Made by a program: the position numbers and the translations under genes. A stretch of 64,000 bases of DNA from Mesorhizobium sp. dw_380. Lineage in GTDB: Bacteria > Pseudomonadota > Alphaproteobacteria > Rhizobiales > Rhizobiaceae. This document shows positions 38,252 to 49,427 of the stretch, one piece after another. Numbering within the stretch: the stretch's first letter is position 1; each line of letters begins with the position of its first letter. The stretch is taken from NCBI RefSeq assembly GCF_018588885.1, contig NZ_JAFFIW010000013.1:100428-164427 (forward strand). The letters are read 5' to 3'. The notes beneath the pieces were generated by a model that searched no databases, was not told the DNA's origin, and worked only from the letters and a program-made list of their open reading frames with translations.

Positions 38252-38292
38252 CGTTGCACATTGCGACGGTTCTGGCTAGAGAATGTGCAACG
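38252..38292. promoter_or_regulatory. 11-base perfect inverted repeat upstream of dusB-ntrBC
   Basis: CGTTGCACATT (38252-38262) and AATGTGCAACG (38282-38292) are exact inverted copies with a 19-base spacer, so half-site centres are 30 bases apart. It lies 25 bases before the dusB start. It may be an operator for autoregulation (the TGCAC core recalls NtrC half-sites) or an mRNA hairpin. The identity of the binder is inference. Confidence 0.45.
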
Positions 38293-38316
38293 AATGGACA
38301 TGCTTGGTTTTTGTGC

Positions 38317-39345
38317 ATGGTTAACTTGACCAAATTGGCCGCACCTCTTGATATCGGCGGCGTAAGAATCCGCAATCGCGTGTTCCTCGCGCCCATGTCG
38401 GGAATTACGGACCAGCCTTTCCGGCAGCGCGCCCACGCGCATGGCGCCGGCCTGGTCGTGTCCGAAATGGTGGCAAGCGGCGAACTGGCCAAGGGAAGAG
38501 CCGGCTTCGACCTGCGCATACGCCATTCCGGCCTGCCCGTCCATATGGTGCAGCTAGCCGGCCGCGAGGCGATCCATATGGCTGAAGCCGCGCGGATCGC
38601 GGCCGGAGAAGGCGCCGACATCATCGACATCAACATGGGCTGCCCGGCCAAGAAGGTCACCGGTGGTTATGCCGGCTCGGCATTGATGCTGGACCTCGAC
38701 CATGCGCTTTCGCTGATCGAGGCCGTGGTTGGCGCGGTTGACGTGCCGGTGACCGTCAAGATGCGGCTTGGCTGGGACGAAGGCGCACTCAACGCGCCAG
38801 CCCTGGCACGCCGTGCCGAGCAGGCGGGCGTCAGCATGGTGACGGTGCATGGACGCACGCGCTGTCAGTTCTATCAGGGCAAGGCCGACTGGCGCGCGAT
38901 CGCTCGCGTCAAGCAAGCCGTCTCCATCCCGATCGTAGCCAATGGCGATGTCTGCTCGCCGGCCGAGGCCGCCGCCATTCTCGATCAGTCCGGCGCCGAT
39001 GCGGTGATGGTCGGCCGCGCGCATTATGGCGCGCCCTGGATCGCCGGTGGCATCGCAGCCGCGGCAGCAGGCGAAACGGCGGCCAACATGCCTGGGAATC
39101 CCGCGGCATTGGCCGACTATGTCGTCGCTCACTACGAGGACATGCTGGCGCTTTATGGCGTCGAGAGTGGCTTGCGACAGGCGCGCAAGCATCTGGGCTG
39201 GTATCTCGATCGCCATGCCGGCGGCGTCGCCGACGACAGCCGAAAAGCGATACTGACCGCCTTCGAACCGGCCCGCGTCGTCGTCTTGCTGCGCGATGTG
39301 TTTTCGCGTGATCCGCAACCCTTGAACCTGCGGAGCGCCGCATGA
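38317..39345 (+). CDS. dusB: tRNA-dihydrouridine synthase (DusB/NifR3)
   Basis: 342 residues from ATG 38317 ([32 protein letters not shown]); an upstream ATG at 38254 lies inside the inverted repeat and is unlikely. It is an FMN enzyme reducing uridine in tRNA D-loops. Key blocks are [25 protein letters not shown] (reads [16 protein letters not shown]) with the catalytic Cys, [31 protein letters not shown] and [11 protein letters not shown]. It heads the ntr operon as nifR3 does across alphaproteobacteria. Its stop overlaps the ntrB start by four bases. Confidence 0.95.
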   Translation: MVNLTKLAAPLDIGGVRIRNRVFLAPMSGITDQPFRQRAHAHGAGLVVSEMVASGELAKGRAGFDLRIRHSGLPVHMVQLAGREAIHMAEAARIAAGEGADIIDINMGCPAKKVTGGYAGSALMLDLDHALSLIEAVVGAVDVPVTVKMRLGWDEGALNAPALARRAEQAGVSMVTVHGRTRCQFYQGKADWRAIARVKQAVSIPIVANGDVCSPAEAAAILDQSGADAVMVGRAHYGAPWIAGGIAAAAAGETAANMPGNPAALADYVVAHYEDMLALYGVESGLRQARKHLGWYLDRHAGGVADDSRKAILTAFEPARVVVLLRDVFSRDPQPLNLRSAA

Positions 39346-40480
39346 ACGCCACCGCTGGCCAGGGCATCGAGACGGCGGATGCCGCCCAGATCGTCCTCAA
39401 CACCATCCGCCGCCCGGTGATCATGATCAGCGATGAGGGCTTCATCACCTTCGCCAATGCCGATGCCGAGGACTTTTTTCGCTCCAGCGCGACCATGCTG
39501 GCGCGCAACACCCTGTCCAAGCTCATTCCCTTCGGCAGCCCGCTGCTGACGCTGGTCGATCAGGTGCGCGAGCGCCGGGCCCCGGTCAACGAGTATCGGG
39601 TCGACGTGTCGTCGCCACGCCTCGGCATCGAAAAAGTCGTCGATCTCTATGTCGCGCCCGTGCCCGAGTTTCCTGGCTCGGTGGTGGTGATGTTCCAGGA
39701 GCGGTCGATGGCCGACAAGATCGACCGGCAGATGACGCATCGGGGTGCCGCGCGTTCGGTGACCGGTCTGGCGGCGATGCTCGCCCACGAAATCAAAAAC
39801 CCGCTCTCCGGTATCCGCGGCGCCGCGCAACTGCTCGAACTGTCCGCCTCCGATGAGGATCGCGCGCTGACGCGGCTGATTACCGACGAAACGGACCGCA
39901 TCGTGTCGTTGGTCGATCGGATGGAGGTGTTTTCCGACGAGCGGCCGATCGATCGTTACCCCGTCAACATCCATGTCGTGCTCGATCATGTGAAGGCGAT
40001 CGCCAAAAACGGTTTTGCAAAGAGAATCAAAATATTGGAGGACTATGATCCATCATTGCCTCCAGTATTCGCCAATCGCGACCAGCTGATCCAGGTGTTC
40101 CTTAACCTGGTCAAGAACGCCGCCGAGGCGATCGGCAGCGACCCGCAGGGCGAGATCGTGCTTTCGACGGCGTTCCGGCCGGGCATCCGTGTTTCCGTTC
40201 CGGGAACGCAGGATCGCGTGTCGCTGCCGCTGGAGTTCTGTGTGCGCGACAATGGCTCCGGCGTCTCGGAGGATATCCTGCCGATTCTGTTCGATCCCTT
40301 CATCACCACCAAGCCGAACGGCTCGGGGCTGGGGCTCGCACTCGTCGCCAAGATCGTCGGCGAGCATGGCGGCATCATCGAATGCGAATCGACGCCGCGT
40401 ATCACCACCTTCCGCATCCTGATGCCGGCCTGGAAGGAAACGCAGTTCGGTGCCGATGAAGACGGCGAAGGAGACCGCAA

Positions 40481-40484
<4 letters not shown>
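39342..40484 (+). CDS. ntrB: Nitrogen-regulation sensor histidine kinase/phosphatase NtrB
   Basis: A 380-residue soluble kinase. A PAS domain covers about 20-130 ([29 protein letters not shown]). The dimerisation/phosphoacceptor helix has [22 protein letters not shown] with the His near residue 147. The HATPase domain shows N box [23 protein letters not shown] and [13 protein letters not shown]. In the family it phosphorylates or dephosphorylates NtrC according to PII protein signals of nitrogen status. Overlaps at both ends (ATGA-type) show strong coupling to dusB and ntrC. Confidence 0.96.
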
Positions 40485-41941
<1,457 letters not shown>

Positions 41942-42070
41942 GCGCTGATCTGGCACCAACTCTTTTTAGGGGACTGAGCGGGGAAAGATTTCCGCCATTG
42001 TCACACTTGTTGCATAATCGCCACAATGCATTGCATACATCGGACGCAATCATTGGCTCCAGACGGCGAC

Positions 42071-44356
42071 ATGACTCCCCAGGCACCTGTACTCAACCGA
42101 CCGCTTTTCAGCCAACCCGGCGCACGCGACGGGCGCCGGCTGCTGGCGCTGCCCGGCGTGGTGGCGGTGGTCGGCGCGCTGATCATGGCGGCCATTTCGT
42201 TCACCATCCTGGTCGGCGCGACGCCGATCGCGCCTGACGCCAAGACGACCTGGGCGCTAATCGCGCTCAACGCCGCCTTCGTGCTCGTCCTCATCGCACT
42301 GGTCGGACGCGAGGTGCATCGCATCGTCATGGCGCGCCGGCACGGCAAGGCGGCCTCGCGGCTGCATGTTCGCATCGTCGCCATGTTTGCCCTTGTCGCC
42401 GCCATCCCGGCCATCATGGTGGCGATCATCGCATCGATCACGCTCGATATCGGCCTCGATCGCTGGTTCGAGATTCGCACCAAGACGATCGTCAATTCCT
42501 CGCTCTCGATCGCCGATGCCTATGTCCAGGAAAACGCCCGGAATTTGCAGGGCACAACGCTGTCGATGGCCTATGATCTCGATGCGTCGCGGACGCTCTA
42601 CGGCCTTGATCGCACAGGCTTTCTCGACCTCCTGAACAAGGAGGCGGTGGGCCGGTCGCTGGCCCACGCCGCGCTTATCAAGCCCGACGGCTCGTTCGTG
42701 ATGAGCGCCAAGACGGATGCCGATTTCGCCATGCCGGAACCACCGGAAGGCGCGGTCAACAGCGCCACCGACGGCAAACCCGTGCTGATAGAGCCGCGCA
42801 CCCGCAACATCATGGGCGCCATCGTCAAGTTGCGTGAGATCGAGGGCCTCTATCTCTACACCATCCGTCTTGTCGATCCAGAGGTGATCAAGGCGCGGCA
42901 GATCGTCAGGTCCAACACGGATGAGTATCGCAATCTCGAAGACAACAGGCGCACCTCGCAAGTTGCCTTCGCACTGCCCTATCTGTCGCTGACCCTGATC
43001 ATCATCCTATCGGCGATCTGGACCGGTATCGCCGTTGCCGACCGCTTGGTGCGCCCCATTCGCCAGCTCATCGGTGCCGCCGACGAGGTCGCGACCGGCA
43101 ATCTTGACGTCGCGGTCCCCGTCAGGCCTTCGGACGGTGACGTCGCCTCACTCGGCGACACGTTCAACAAGATGCTTCTGGAACTAAAATCGCAGCGCAA
43201 CGAGATCCTGTCGGCGAAGGACCTGATCGACGAGCGGCGACGCTTCTCGGAAGCGGTGCTAGCCGGTGTCACCGCCGGTGTGATTGGGGTCGATCCCTAT
43301 GGCATCGTCACCATCGTCAATCGCTCGGCCGAATCGATGCTGGCGATCTCCGCCACCGCCGCACTCGGGCAGAACCTGTCCTCCATTCTGCCGCATGTCG
43401 GCCGTGTCTTCGAGATCGGCCGCCAGTCGGGCAAGCCGGTCTATCGCGAGCAGGTGACATTCTTCCGCGCCGGCACCGAGCGCACCTTCAACGTGCAGAT
43501 CACCGTCGAGGCCGGCGATGACGGCTCGGAGGAAAAATCCTACGTCGTGACGGTCGACGACATCACCGACCTGGTTCAGGCACAGCGTTCCTCCGCCTGG
43601 GCGGATGTGGCGCGGCGCATCGCCCACGAGATCAAGAACCCGCTGACGCCGATCCAGCTTTCCGCCGAACGCATCAAGCGCCGCTATGGCAAGGTCATCA
43701 CCGAGGACCGCGAGGTTTTCGACCAGTGCACCGACACGATCATCCGGCAGGTCGAGGATATCGGCCGCATGGTCGACGAATTCTCGGCTTTCGCGCGCAT
43801 GCCCAAACCCGAGATGAAGGCCATCGATTTGCGCGAATCACTGCGCGAGGCTTCGTTCCTGGTCGAAGTCAGCCGCGCCGACATCACCTTCGAGCGGGTC
43901 TTCGGCAACGAGCCGCTCAAGGGCACTTTCGACAGCCGCTTGATGGCGCAGGCTTTCGGCAATGTGATCAAGAATGCCGCCGAGGCAATCGACGGATCGG
44001 AACAGAAGGACGGTTCGCGCGGCATAATCCGGATTCAAGCCGGCCGTCAGAATGGCGCGATTCGAATCGACGTCATCGACAATGGCAAAGGCCTGCCGCG
44101 CGAGAATCGCCAACGGTTGCTCGAGCCCTACATGACCACACGCGAGAAGGGCACCGGGCTTGGCCTCGCTATCGTCAAGAAGATCGTGGAGGACCATGGC
44201 GGCAGGCTGGAACTTCACGATGCGCCTGCGGACTTCCACGGCGGGCGCGGCGCGATGATCAGCATCATCCTGCCGCCCTCGGCTGCCATGCCGTCGCGCG
44301 GTGAAGCCAAGGCGGAACACGAAAGAGAAACTGAAAAGGTCGGTAATGGCGTCTGA
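42071..44356 (+). CDS. ntrY: Transmembrane sensor histidine kinase NtrY
   Basis: About 761 residues from ATG 42071 (MTPQAPVLNRPLF); ATG 42026 would add 15 residues and cannot be excluded. Four hydrophobic segments occupy the N-terminal third (VVAVVGALIMAAISFTIL, ALIALNAAFVLVLIALVG, MFALVAAIPAIMVAIIASI, and one near residue 305, LPYLSLTLIIILSAIWTGIAV). A periplasmic domain precedes the last. Then come HAMP, PAS, and a kinase core with [32 protein letters not shown] and GTGLGLAIVKKIV. It pairs with NtrX in nitrogen, redox or envelope sensing in alphaproteobacteria. The gap after ntrC suggests a second promoter. Confidence 0.94.
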   Translation: MTPQAPVLNRPLFSQPGARDGRRLLALPGVVAVVGALIMAAISFTILVGATPIAPDAKTTWALIALNAAFVLVLIALVGREVHRIVMARRHGKAASRLHVRIVAMFALVAAIPAIMVAIIASITLDIGLDRWFEIRTKTIVNSSLSIADAYVQENARNLQGTTLSMAYDLDASRTLYGLDRTGFLDLLNKEAVGRSLAHAALIKPDGSFVMSAKTDADFAMPEPPEGAVNSATDGKPVLIEPRTRNIMGAIVKLREIEGLYLYTIRLVDPEVIKARQIVRSNTDEYRNLEDNRRTSQVAFALPYLSLTLIIILSAIWTGIAVADRLVRPIRQLIGAADEVATGNLDVAVPVRPSDGDVASLGDTFNKMLLELKSQRNEILSAKDLIDERRRFSEAVLAGVTAGVIGVDPYGIVTIVNRSAESMLAISATAALGQNLSSILPHVGRVFEIGRQSGKPVYREQVTFFRAGTERTFNVQITVEAGDDGSEEKSYVVTVDDITDLVQAQRSSAWADVARRIAHEIKNPLTPIQLSAERIKRRYGKVITEDREVFDQCTDTIIRQVEDIGRMVDEFSAFARMPKPEMKAIDLRESLREASFLVEVSRADITFERVFGNEPLKGTFDSRLMAQAFGNVIKNAAEAIDGSEQKDGSRGIIRIQAGRQNGAIRIDVIDNGKGLPRENRQRLLEPYMTTREKGTGLGLAIVKKIVEDHGGRLELHDAPADFHGGRGAMISIILPPSAAMPSRGEAKAEHERETEKVGNGV

Positions 44357-45707
44357 TATTCTCATCGTCGATGACGAGGAAGACATCCGCGAGCTCGTCG
44401 CAGGCATCCTGAGCGACGAAGGTCACGAAACCCGTACGGCATTCGATGCCGACAGCGCGCTGGCGGCCATCGCCGACCGGGCGCCCAGGCTGATTTTCCT
44501 CGACATCTGGCTGCAGGGCTCGCGTCTGGACGGACTGGCCTTGTTGGACGAGATCAAGACCATGCATCCCACCTTGCCGGTGGTGATGATCTCCGGCCAC
44601 GGCAACATCGAAACAGCGGTCTCCGCCATCCGTCGTGGCGCCTATGACTTTATCGAGAAGCCATTCAAGGCCGACAGGCTGATCCTCATTGCCGAGCGTG
44701 CGCTCGAGACCTCGAAACTGAGGCGCGAGGTTTCGGACCTCAAGCTGCGCAGCGGCGAAACTTTCGACCTGATCGGCATGTCATCGGCGATGAGCCAGTT
44801 GCGCCAGACCATAGAGCGCGTCGCGCCGACCAACAGCCGCGTTATGATCATCGGCCCTTCCGGCTCGGGCAAGGAACTGGCCGCTCGCGCCATCCACACG
44901 CTGTCGGTGCGCAAGGGCGCACCATTCGTGACTTTGAGCGCCGCCAACATCACGCCCGAACGCATGGAAATCGAGCTGTTCGGCACCGAATCGAATGGCG
45001 TCGAGCGCAAGGTCGGCGCGCTGGAAGAGGCCCATCGCGGCATTCTCTACATCGACGAAGTGGCCGACATGCCGCGCGAGACACAGAACAAGATCCTGCG
45101 CGTTCTGGTCGAGCAGCAATTCGAGCGGGTAGGGGGCACCAAGCGGGTCAAGGTCGATGTCCGCATCATCTCTTCGACCTCGCAGAACCTGGAGGCCATG
45201 ATCGCCGATGGGCGTTTTCGCGAGGATCTTTATCATCGCCTGGCGGTGGTTCCGGTCATGGTGCCGGGGCTGGCCGAGCGGCGCGAGGATATTCCCTACC
45301 TCGTCGACAATTTCATGAAGCAGATCGCCCGTCAGGCCGGCATCAAGCCGCGCCGCATCGGCGATGATGCGCTTGCCGTGCTGCAGGCGCACAACTGGCC
45401 GGGCAACGTCCGCCAGCTGCGCAACAATGTCGAGCGCCTGATGATCCTGGCGCGCGGCGACGATGTCGATGCACCGATCACCGCGGACCTTCTGCCGTCC
45501 GAGATCGGCGATGTCATGCCTCGCACGCCGAATCAATCCGACCAGCACATCATGGCGCTGCCCCTTCGGGAGGCGCGTGAGCAGTTCGAGAAGGACTATC
45601 TGATCGCCCAGATCAACCGTTTTGGCGGCAACATCTCGAAAACCGCCGAGTTCATCGGCATGGAGCGCTCCGCTTTGCACCGCAAACTGAAGTCGCTGGG
45701 CGTCTGA
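44346..45707 (+). CDS. ntrX: Response regulator NtrX
   Basis: 453 residues from ATG 44346, overlapping the ntrY end by 11 bases. Receiver ILIVDDEEDIRELV with Asp53 (IFLDIWLQGS). AAA+ Walker A is IIGPSGSGKELAAR and Walker B GILYIDEVADMP. At the place of the GAFTGA loop it reads FGTESNGVERKVGALEEA, so the sigma-54 contact motif is missing; I recall the same in other alphaproteobacterial NtrX proteins. A Fis-type HTH ends the protein (NISKTAEFIGMERSALHRKLKSLGV). It may therefore act on sigma-70 promoters. Confidence 0.95.
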   Translation: MASDILIVDDEEDIRELVAGILSDEGHETRTAFDADSALAAIADRAPRLIFLDIWLQGSRLDGLALLDEIKTMHPTLPVVMISGHGNIETAVSAIRRGAYDFIEKPFKADRLILIAERALETSKLRREVSDLKLRSGETFDLIGMSSAMSQLRQTIERVAPTNSRVMIIGPSGSGKELAARAIHTLSVRKGAPFVTLSAANITPERMEIELFGTESNGVERKVGALEEAHRGILYIDEVADMPRETQNKILRVLVEQQFERVGGTKRVKVDVRIISSTSQNLEAMIADGRFREDLYHRLAVVPVMVPGLAERREDIPYLVDNFMKQIARQAGIKPRRIGDDALAVLQAHNWPGNVRQLRNNVERLMILARGDDVDAPITADLLPSEIGDVMPRTPNQSDQHIMALPLREAREQFEKDYLIAQINRFGGNISKTAEFIGMERSALHRKLKSLGV

Positions 45708-45807
45708 CGCGCTGGCGCCTGTCCGGCCGCGCCTGGGCCAAGCATTTGCCGGTTACGGCGGCAGCGGAATCGCATAAGAAGGCCCGAGAATTTTTCAGGG
45801 GTCGCCA

Positions 45808-46671
45808 ATGCCGCGCATTGCCTATGTCAACGGGCGCTACGTCGCCCATGCGGACGCTTCCGTGCATATCGAGGACCGCGGCTATCAGTTCGCCGACGGC
45901 GTCTACGAGGTCTGCGAGGTGGCGCGCGGCTTCATCGTCGACATGCCGCGCCATCTGGCCCGGCTGAACCGGTCGCTCACCGAACTGTCGATCGCCTGGC
46001 CGGTGGCGCGCAACGTGCTGCCGCTCATCCTGCGCGAAGTTGTCAATCGCAATCATGTCGCCAACGGTCTGGTCTATGTCCAGGTGACGCGCGGCGTCGC
46101 CAGCCGCGACTTTGTCTTCCCTTCGGCGGACACCAAGCCGTCCCTGGTCGTGACCGCGAAGAAGGCCGATCCCGCCGCCGGTACAAAGCGAGCGGAGGCC
46201 GGCATCGCCGTCATCACCGTGCCGGAGAATCGCTGGGATCGCGTCGACATCAAGAGCGTCGGGCTATTGCCCAATGTATTGGCCAAGCAGAAGGCCAGGG
46301 AAGCCGGTGCGCAGGAAGCCTGGTTCGTCGATACCGACGGCAACGTCAAGGAAGGCGGATCGTCGAACGCCTGGATCGTCACCAGGGACGGCGTCCTGGT
46401 CACCAGGCCGGCCGACCATGGCATCCTGCGCGGCATCACCCGCACCACCATGTTCGAAGTGGCGGCAAAGCTCGGCCTGAAGATCGAGGAGCGCGGCTTT
46501 TCGGTTGCCGAGGCCAAGACGGCACGCGAGGCGTTCATCAGTTCCGCAACGACGATTGCCATGCCGGTCGTGGCCATCGACGGTGATCCGGTCGCCAACG
46601 GGCACCCCGGCTCAATAACACTTTCGTTGCGGCAGGCCTTTTTTGACATTGCGGAAAAAAGTCCAGCCTGA
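45808..46671 (+). CDS. dat: D-amino-acid transaminase
   Basis: A 287-residue fold-type IV PLP aminotransferase. YVNGRYVAHADASVHIEDRGYQFADGVYEV is the family start. The catalytic Lys149 is in DIKSVGLLPNVLAKQKA, and the C-terminal block GILRGITRTTMFEVAAKLGLKIEER includes the phosphate-binding region. It interconverts D-alanine with D-glutamate for peptidoglycan, and is distinguished from IlvE by length and the IEDRGYQFADG pattern. It lies between ntrX and hfq, as in other rhizobia. Confidence 0.88.
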   Translation: MPRIAYVNGRYVAHADASVHIEDRGYQFADGVYEVCEVARGFIVDMPRHLARLNRSLTELSIAWPVARNVLPLILREVVNRNHVANGLVYVQVTRGVASRDFVFPSADTKPSLVVTAKKADPAAGTKRAEAGIAVITVPENRWDRVDIKSVGLLPNVLAKQKAREAGAQEAWFVDTDGNVKEGGSSNAWIVTRDGVLVTRPADHGILRGITRTTMFEVAAKLGLKIEERGFSVAEAKTAREAFISSATTIAMPVVAIDGDPVANGHPGSITLSLRQAFFDIAEKSPA

Positions 46672-46816
46672 TAACCGCACAGGTGGAATGAACATCAATA
46701 TATCTCGTTCTGCTTGTCGTTACTGACGGCAAGATGGTGTTTGCGCGCTTGACATGTGCCTGACAATTTGGCGCATTGGCTTGCAAACCGAAGGGGATCG
46801 GCGAAAGACAAGAACA

Positions 46817-47062
46817 ATGGCGGAACGATCGCAAAACCTTCAGGACCTGTTCCTGAATTCAGTTCGCAAGAGCAAGAACCCGCTCACCATCTTCCTTATC
46901 AACGGCGTGAAGCTGACCGGCGTGGTCACTTCGTTCGACAATTTCTGTGTGCTGCTGCGCCGTGACGGTCACTCCCAGCTCGTCTACAAGCACGCCATTT
47001 CCACGATCATGCCGAGCCAGCCGGTTCAGATGTTCGATGGTGAGGAAAGCCAGGGCGCCTGA
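46817..47062 (+). CDS. hfq: RNA chaperone Hfq
   Basis: 81 residues from ATG 46817 ([35 protein letters not shown]). Sm1 motif includes [25 protein letters not shown], and Sm2 is [12 protein letters not shown] with the YKH of Hfq. A hexameric ring pairs small RNAs with mRNA targets; in rhizobia it also supports expression of nitrogen-fixation genes. The stop is immediately followed by the TTG start of hflX. Confidence 0.97.
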   Translation: MAERSQNLQDLFLNSVRKSKNPLTIFLINGVKLTGVVTSFDNFCVLLRRDGHSQLVYKHAISTIMPSQPVQMFDGEESQGA

Positions 47063-48454
47063 TTGGCACGTGAGAAGGACGCGGACGGCACGGTTCGCGG
47101 AAAACCAGCACATCATCCCGGGACGGAAGCCAAGGGTCCGACCCCGGCTGTGGTCATTGTGCCCGTGCTTACCCGCCAGCCGCGCGGCGACGACGACACG
47201 AACCGTCCTCGGCTCACGCGTTCGGCTGAAGCCCGCCATGATGAGGCAGTCGGCCTCGCTCGCGCCATAAATCTTGATCTGATCCACACGGCGGTGGTGA
47301 CCGTCAACGATCCGCGTCCGGCGACCTTGCTCGGCAGCGGCAAGGTCGAAGAATTCGCCGAAATCGTTAGGGAAGGCCACGCGGAAGTCGTCATTGTCGA
47401 TCATCCGTTGACGCCGGTGCAGCAGCGCAATCTTGAGAAAGAGTTGCAAGCCAAGGTGCTGGACCGCACCGGGCTGATCCTCGAGATCTTTGGCGAGCGC
47501 GCCCGCACCAAGGAAGGCACGCTGCAGGTCGAACTCGCCCACCTCAACTACCAGAAGGGCCGGCTTGTGCGCAGCTGGACCCACCTCGAGCGCCAGCGCG
47601 GCGGCGCCGGCTTCCTCGGCGGCCCCGGCGAAACCCAGATCGAATCGGATCGGCGCGTCCTCCAGGACAAGATCATCAAGCTGAAGCACGACCTGGAAAC
47701 CGTGCGCCGCACCCGTGATCTGCACCGTGCCAAGCGCAAGAAGGTGCCGTTTCCAGTGGTGGCTATCGTCGGCTATACCAATGCCGGCAAGTCGACACTG
47801 TTCAACAGGCTGACCGGGGCAGGCGTGCTGGCGCAGGACATGCTGTTTGCCACGCTCGATCCGACGCTTCGGCGTGTGCGGCTGCCGCATGGCACGCCGA
47901 TCATCCTTTCGGACACGGTCGGTTTCATCTCGGACCTCCCGACGCATCTGATCGCGGCTTTCCGTGCCACGCTGGAAGAGGTTGTCGAGGCTGATCTCGT
48001 CATCCATCTTCGCGACATTTCCGATCCCGACACCGCAGCACAGGCCGAGGATGTCGAGCGCATCCTGGCCGATCTCGGCGTCGACGCCAGCGACAGCAAG
48101 CGCGTGATCGAAGTCTGGAACAAGATCGACCGACTGGACGAAGGCAACAGGAGCCGGTTGCTTGCCGATGCCGCCGACGGCAGCAAGGGTCCGCCCATTG
48201 CCGTATCGGCGGTGACCGGCGAGGGCATCGAAGCGCTGAAGGCGATCATCGAGACGCGCATGGCGGGCGAGCTTGAAGATCTGACAGTGACGATCGAGCC
48301 GGCGCAGTTCGGCCTTGTCGACTGGCTTTACCGCAATGGCGATATCGTTTCGCGTACCGACAACGACGACGGCAGCGCCACCATCTCGCTCAAGGCCACG
48401 CAAAGCGCCCGCGAAGAGATCGAAAGCCGATTGCGCAGGAAAAACAACGGCTAA
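47063..48454 (+). CDS. hflX: GTPase HflX
   Basis: A 463-residue ribosome-associated GTPase. It starts at TTG directly after the hfq stop; no later start keeps the N-terminal domain. The HflX domain shows RPATLLGSGKVEEFAEIV, DHPLTPVQQRNLEKEL, RTGLILEIFGERARTKEG and the ribosome-contact glycine-rich loop RGGAGFLGGPGETQIE. The G domain has G1 GYTNAGKSTLFNRL, G3 DTVGFI and G4 NKID. It splits or rescues stalled ribosomes under heat or antibiotic stress. Translational coupling to hfq is conserved widely. Confidence 0.95.
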   Translation: MAREKDADGTVRGKPAHHPGTEAKGPTPAVVIVPVLTRQPRGDDDTNRPRLTRSAEARHDEAVGLARAINLDLIHTAVVTVNDPRPATLLGSGKVEEFAEIVREGHAEVVIVDHPLTPVQQRNLEKELQAKVLDRTGLILEIFGERARTKEGTLQVELAHLNYQKGRLVRSWTHLERQRGGAGFLGGPGETQIESDRRVLQDKIIKLKHDLETVRRTRDLHRAKRKKVPFPVVAIVGYTNAGKSTLFNRLTGAGVLAQDMLFATLDPTLRRVRLPHGTPIILSDTVGFISDLPTHLIAAFRATLEEVVEADLVIHLRDISDPDTAAQAEDVERILADLGVDASDSKRVIEVWNKIDRLDEGNRSRLLADAADGSKGPPIAVSAVTGEGIEALKAIIETRMAGELEDLTVTIEPAQFGLVDWLYRNGDIVSRTDNDDGSATISLKATQSAREEIESRLRRKNNG

Positions 48455-48460
48455 CCCAGA

Positions 48461-48504
48461 GCAATTCCAGGAAAAGTGTATAGCGGTTTTCCGTCCGGAA
48501 TTGC
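48461..48504. repeat. 44-base palindromic repeat after hflX
   Basis: The outer arms GCAATTCC and GGAATTGC and inner segments GGAAAAGTG and CGGTTTTCC form a nested palindrome. It shares the AAAAGTGT...CGGTTTTC core with the element at 38087-38134, so both belong to one dispersed family. It lies between the convergent hflX and mazG genes and may fold as a terminator-like hairpin. Confidence 0.75.
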
Positions 48505-48516
48505 CGAGCTATTGGC

Positions 48517-49341
48517 TTATCTCGCGGTTTTTGCTTGCTGCCAGAGCGCTTCCATCTCGGCAAGTGTCGCCTTGTCGAGCGTGTTGCCGGACTTTTCCAG
48601 GGCCTGCTCGACATAATGGAAGCGCGAGCGGAATTTTTCGTTGGTGCCGCTCAACGCGGCTTCCGAATCGAGCTTGAGGTGGCGACCAAGGTTGACGACG
48701 GCGAACAGCATGTCGCCGAACTCATCCTTGATCGAGGCCGTCTCGCCTTTGGCCAGTGCCTCGCGCAATTCGCCGATCTCTTCCTCGATCTTGTCGAGGA
48801 TGGGAGCCGCCTCGCTCCAGTCGAAGCCGACGCGGGCGGCCTTCTCCTGAAGTTTTAGGGCTCGCGTAAGCGCGGGCAGGGCGACCGGAACACTGTCCAG
48901 AAACCCCTTGCCATTGTCCTCGGGGTCGAGGCCGCGCGCGAGGCGGGCCTGCCGTTTCTCCGCCTTTTCCTCGGCCTTGATCTTTTCCCACATGCCCTTG
49001 GCCATGCCGGCGCTGCGGGCCTTCTCGTCGCCGAAGACATGCGGGTGGCGGCGAATCATCTTGGTGGTGATGGCCTGAACCACGTCGCCGAAGGCAAATT
49101 CACCGGCTTCCTCAGCCATCTGCGCGTGATAGACGACCTGCAGCAGCAGATCGCCGAGTTCATCGCGCAGATCGTCGAGGTCGCCGCGCGCGATGGCATC
49201 AGCCACCTCATAGGCTTCCTCGATCGTGTAGGGCGCGATGGTCGAGAAATCCTGTTCGATGTCCCACGGACAACCGGTCTTCGGCGCCCGCAGCGCCGCC
49301 ATGATCTCGATCAAGCGCGAAATGTCTTTGGATGGCGTCAT
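48517..49341 (-). CDS. mazG: Nucleoside triphosphate pyrophosphohydrolase MazG
   Basis: A 274-residue enzyme with two MazG domains. The first has CPWDIEQDFSTIAPYTIEEAYEVADAIARGD, including the metal-binding EExxE, and LRDELGDLLLQVVYHAQMA with ExxD. The second half repeats the pattern as IEEEIGELREALAKGE...IKDEFGDMLFAVVNLGRHL. It hydrolyses NTPs to NMPs and pyrophosphate, clearing aberrant nucleotides and affecting (p)ppGpp. It is convergent with hflX. Confidence 0.95.
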   Translation of the reverse strand: MTPSKDISRLIEIMAALRAPKTGCPWDIEQDFSTIAPYTIEEAYEVADAIARGDLDDLRDELGDLLLQVVYHAQMAEEAGEFAFGDVVQAITTKMIRRHPHVFGDEKARSAGMAKGMWEKIKAEEKAEKRQARLARGLDPEDNGKGFLDSVPVALPALTRALKLQEKAARVGFDWSEAAPILDKIEEEIGELREALAKGETASIKDEFGDMLFAVVNLGRHLKLDSEAALSGTNEKFRSRFHYVEQALEKSGNTLDKATLAEMEALWQQAKTAR

Positions 49342-49427
49342 GCGGCGGATTCTATCCCGAGGGGGGCTGCGCGGACAACGCTGTCAGCCGGCGAGGGCGC
49401 CTTGTCCACAGCTGCGATCCCAGATCT

